Made by a program: the position numbers and the translations under genes
NCBI RefSeq assembly: GCF_900102675.1
Contig: NZ_FMYX01000001.1
Coordinates: 1-64,000, forward strand
Length of the DNA stretch: 64,000 bases
Source of the DNA: Pseudomonas guariconensis
GTDB taxonomy: Bacteria > Pseudomonadota > Gammaproteobacteria > Pseudomonadales > Pseudomonadaceae
Direction: 5' to 3'
Shown: piece by piece, positions 61,562 to 64,000 of the stretch
Layout of the letters: each line of letters opens with the position of its first letter
Position numbering within the stretch: position 1 is the first letter of the stretch
The notes under the pieces: model-generated
What the model saw: only the letters and a program-made list of their open reading frames with translations
Databases searched by the model: none
Told to the model about the DNA's origin: nothing

Positions 61562-62272
61562 ATGGGCGCACAGTGGAAAGCCAAGCATAAAGAAGCCGCA
61601 GCCAACGCCAAAGGCAAGATCATGGGCAAGCTGGCCAAAGAAATTCAGATCGCCGCCAAATCCGGTGCCGATCCGGACATGAACCCGCGCCTGCGCCTGG
61701 CAGTGGAGCAGGCCAAGAAGGCTTCGATGACCCGTGAGACCTTGGAACGCGCGATCCGCAAGGGCGCAGGCCTGGACGGCGATGCCGTGCAGTACCACGC
61801 GGTGACCTACGAAGGGTTCGCCCCGCACCAGGTCCCGCTGATCGTCGAGTGCCTGACCGACAACATCAACCGTACCGTCGCTGAAATCCGCGTCGCCTTC
61901 CGCAAGGGCCAGCTCGGCTCCAGTGGTTCGGTCGCCTGGGACTTCAACCACGTCGGCCTGATCGAAGCCACTCCCAACGGCGATGCCGACCCTGAGCTGG
62001 CCGCCATCGAATCCGGCGCCCAGGACTTCGAGGAAGGCGAGGAAGAGGGCTCGACCCTGTTCATCACCGACACCACCGACCTGGATGCGGTGCAGAAGGC
62101 CCTGCCAGAACATGGTTTCACCGTGACCTCCGCCAAGATCGGCTATACCCCGAAAAACCCAGTCAGCGCAGCCAGCCTGAGCGCAGAAGCCCTGGCCGAA
62201 GTCGAGGCGTTCCTGGAAGCGATCGACAACCACGATGACGTGCAGAACGTCTACGTCGGCCTGACTGACTGA
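61562..62272 (+). CDS. YebC/PmpR-family protein, short YeeN-like paralogue
   Basis: A 236-residue TACO1/YebC-family protein. Its N-terminus ([19 protein letters not shown]) differs from canonical YebC (which begins MAGHSKW) and matches the YeeN-type subgroup. Family signatures are [20 protein letters not shown] and [20 protein letters not shown]. Members act as DNA-binding regulators or as ribosome-associated factors that relieve stalling at proline stretches. It is monocistronic; a strong hairpin follows. Confidence 0.9.
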   Translation: MGAQWKAKHKEAAANAKGKIMGKLAKEIQIAAKSGADPDMNPRLRLAVEQAKKASMTRETLERAIRKGAGLDGDAVQYHAVTYEGFAPHQVPLIVECLTDNINRTVAEIRVAFRKGQLGSSGSVAWDFNHVGLIEATPNGDADPELAAIESGAQDFEEGEEEGSTLFITDTTDLDAVQKALPEHGFTVTSAKIGYTPKNPVSAASLSAEALAEVEAFLEAIDNHDDVQNVYVGLTD

Positions 62273-62288
62273 TCAGCGGGGCCCCCAT

Positions 62289-62322
62289 CGCCGGACACTT
62301 CGGCCTCCCGAGGTGTCCGGCG
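62289..62322 (+). terminator. Hairpin downstream of the yebC-like gene
   Basis: CGCCGGACAC (62289-62298) and GTGTCCGGCG (62313-62322) form a perfect 10-bp stem 17 bases past the stop; further pairing is possible inside the loop. No T tract follows. Confidence 0.6.
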
Positions 62323-62357
62323 ACCGAGGGCACGGCCCTCGCCGGAGTCACCCATCG

Positions 62358-63302
62358 ATGCATCCCACCTTCGCTTCCCTGAGCCTCGCTCACCTGCGTA
62401 CCCTCGACTGCCTCCTGCAGTTGAAGAACCTCAGCCACGCCGCCGAACGCCTCGGTACCAGCCAGTCGGCCTTGAGCCGGCAACTGGCGCATCTGCGTGA
62501 CGCCTTCGATGACCCGTTGCTGGTCCGCCAAGGACGCGGCTATGTGCTCAGCGAGCATGCCGAGTCGCTGGTCGAGCCGCTGCGCCAGGTGTTGGAGGAG
62601 CTGGCCGCCCTGCGCCAACCCGCCGCCTTCGATCCGGCGCGCTGTGAGCGGCGCTTCTGTATTGCCGCCTCGGACTACGTGGCCGAACACATGCTGCCGC
62701 TGCTGGTCAGCGCCTTGGAGCGTGAGGCGCCGGGCGTATCCTTGGAGTACCGCACCTGGCAGGCCGGCCAGTACGCCTTGTTGGCCAGCGGCGAGATCGA
62801 CCTGGCCACTACCTTGTTCGACGAGTCTCCGCCCAACCTGCACGGCCGGCTGCTGGGGGAAGACCGCGCAGTGTGCCTGATGCGCGACGATCACCCACTG
62901 ACCGCCCAGCAGAGCTTGAACCAGGAGGATTACCTGGCCTTCAAGCATGTGCGCATTTCCGGCGGCGGCGACAAGGACAGCTTCATCGACCGTCATTTGC
63001 GTGCCCAGGGGTTGCAGCGGCGGATCAGCCTGGAGGTGCCGTTCTTCTCTGCCACGGTGCAGGTGATCGGTAATGGCCAGGCGCTGGCGACCGTGCCCGA
63101 GCACATCGCCCGCCAGCTGTGTCGTCTGCACCGTCTGGCCTGGCGGCCCCTGGGTTTCATCGAACATACCCAGCGCTATTGGGTGGTCTGGCACCAGCGT
63201 TTGCAGGCCTCGGCGGAACACCGCTGGCTGCGCAACCGGGTCTTCGAGTTGTGGTGGCAGTCGCAGTTTGGGGTGCAGGGCGGGCATGCGTCTTCGCCAT
63301 AG
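62358..63302 (+). CDS. LysR-family regulator next to the decarboxylase
   Basis: A 314-residue LysR protein. HTH at residues 8-68 (LAHLRTLDCLLQLKNLSHAA; TSQSALSRQLAHLRDAFDDP). The effector domain is of the NodD-like subgroup (CIAASDYVAEHMLPLLVSAL). It starts at the ATG at 62358. It lies 88 bp upstream of the aromatic amino acid decarboxylase gene in the same direction, and is probably its regulator; the same pair exists in P. putida KT2440. Confidence 0.87.
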   Translation: MHPTFASLSLAHLRTLDCLLQLKNLSHAAERLGTSQSALSRQLAHLRDAFDDPLLVRQGRGYVLSEHAESLVEPLRQVLEELAALRQPAAFDPARCERRFCIAASDYVAEHMLPLLVSALEREAPGVSLEYRTWQAGQYALLASGEIDLATTLFDESPPNLHGRLLGEDRAVCLMRDDHPLTAQQSLNQEDYLAFKHVRISGGGDKDSFIDRHLRAQGLQRRISLEVPFFSATVQVIGNGQALATVPEHIARQLCRLHRLAWRPLGFIEHTQRYWVVWHQRLQASAEHRWLRNRVFELWWQSQFGVQGGHASSP

Positions 63303-63389
63303 CAACTATGCGCGAAACGGGGTTCTTCGCAGTGCCTGGCGCACCTAGACTCTGTCGTCCATAGCGTCAGCAGCCCAAGGAGATTGCGC

Positions 63390-64000
63390 GTGAACCCGGA
63401 AGACTTTCGCCAATACGGCCACCAATTGATCGACCTGATCGCCGACTACCGCCAAAGCGTCGCCGAGCGACCGGTCATGGCCCAGGTCGAGCCTGGCTAC
63501 CTCAAGGCCGCCTTGCCCAGCGAGGCGCCACAACAAGGTGAGCCGTTCGAAGCCATCCTCGCCGATGTCGACAAGCTGCTGATGCCGGGTCTGTCCCACT
63601 GGCAACACCCCAACTTCTATGGCTACTTCCCGTCGAACGGCACCTTGTCGTCGGTGCTGGGTGATTTTCTCAGCACCGGGCTGGGCGTGCTGGGGCTGTC
63701 CTGGCAATCGAGCCCGGCCCTGAGCGAACTGGAGGAAACCACCCTGGACTGGCTGCGCCAGCTGCTCGGGCTGTCAGCACAGTGGAGCGGGGTAATCCAG
63801 GACACCGCCTCGACCAGCACCCTGGTGGCATTGATCTGCGCCCGCGAGCGTGCCACCGACTACGCCCTGGTGCGCGGCGGCCTGCAGGCCCAGGCCAAAC
63901 CGTTGGTGGTGTATGTCAGCGCCCACGCCCACAGCTCGGTGGACAAGGCTGCGCTGCTGGCCGGCTTTGGCCGCCAGAACATCCGCCTGATCCCCACCGA
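63390..64000 (+). CDS. ddc: Aromatic-L-amino-acid (DOPA-type) decarboxylase, N-terminal part
   Basis: The frame opens with a GTG at 63390 preceded by AAGGAGA and runs off the right edge; about 203 residues are visible. They match group II PLP decarboxylases: the N-terminal FRQYGHQLIDLIADYR, HWQHPNFYGYFPSNGTLSSV (substrate-binding region) and GVIQDTASTSTLVAL, then YVSAHAHSSVDKAALLAGFG. The PLP lysine lies beyond the window. The sequence is very close to the P. putida KT2440 DOPA decarboxylase as I recall it, an enzyme specific for L-DOPA. Confidence 0.92.
   Translation, partial: MNPEDFRQYGHQLIDLIADYRQSVAERPVMAQVEPGYLKAALPSEAPQQGEPFEAILADVDKLLMPGLSHWQHPNFYGYFPSNGTLSSVLGDFLSTGLGVLGLSWQSSPALSELEETTLDWLRQLLGLSAQWSGVIQDTASTSTLVALICARERATDYALVRGGLQAQAKPLVVYVSAHAHSSVDKAALLAGFGRQNIRLIPT

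Overview
The window looks like chromosome from a fluorescent Pseudomonas of the P. putida group. The DNA is GC-rich and densely coded. It carries putida-type REP palindromes (a unit built on TTCGCGGGTAAACCCGCTCC). Familiar Pseudomonas blocks are present: glcDEF, katB, a bktB/hbd pair, an Xre-RES toxin-antitoxin pair and a DOPA-type decarboxylase with its LysR regulator. No rRNA, tRNA, CRISPR array, integrase, transposase or prophage module was recognised, so this is chromosome with a large accessory catabolic content.

Layout. 1-3.5 kb: N-terminus of a LysM/invasin-like surface protein, a DUF4157 putative protease with a small partner, an XRE-cupin regulator and an MFS exporter. 3.6-6.6 kb: a stress module (cytochrome b561, SrpA-like haem peroxidase) facing an ECF sigma/anti-sigma pair, with mirror-image ECF-type promoters between them. 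6.7-11.2 kb: a 1498-residue LRR protein with a C-terminal NEL E3 ubiquitin-ligase domain. 11.2-21 kb: a bktB-hbd-tetR operon, an AraC regulator, periplasmic catalase KatB, an AhpD-like protein, a cytidine-deaminase-fold enzyme coupled to a CynX-like transporter, and a MocR regulator. 20.5-24.3 kb: glycolate oxidase glcDEF.

24.4-32.2 kb is a complete-looking L-carnitine route: BCCT carrier, CntA/CntB carnitine monooxygenase (trimethylamine plus malic semialdehyde), an aldehyde dehydrogenase, a D-malate/tartrate-type decarboxylating dehydrogenase and a LysR regulator. The promoters of cntA and the BCCT gene share an 18-nt-spaced direct repeat.

32.3-52.4 kb holds what I consider the most interesting system. 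Five operator-like palindromes (core TGGTATACCA or TGGAATACCA) precede a polyamine-type ABC importer, a RibB-RibA-like protein facing a DUF1330 gene, an operon from DUF1185 through alpha/beta hydrolase, aldehyde dehydrogenase, flavin reductase and CMD protein to a GntR regulator, a flavin reductase plus luciferase-like monooxygenase, and an NCS1 permease. I read this as one GntR-controlled regulon for uptake and flavin-dependent oxidative opening of a small N-containing, probably heterocyclic, compound. It is laid out like Rut pyrimidine catabolism but is not Rut. Embedded in it are an SPFH protein, a second NCS1 permease, an Xre-RES toxin-antitoxin pair, an Lrp/LysE pair and a Nudix hydrolase.

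52.4-64 kb: a chemoreceptor, an NDH-2-like flavoprotein with a divergent Rrf2 regulator sharing a 15-bp operator motif, tam, DUF2784, a LysR/MFS/FAD-oxidase cluster of the aminophosphonate type, a short YebC paralogue, and a LysR gene followed by a truncated aromatic amino acid decarboxylase.
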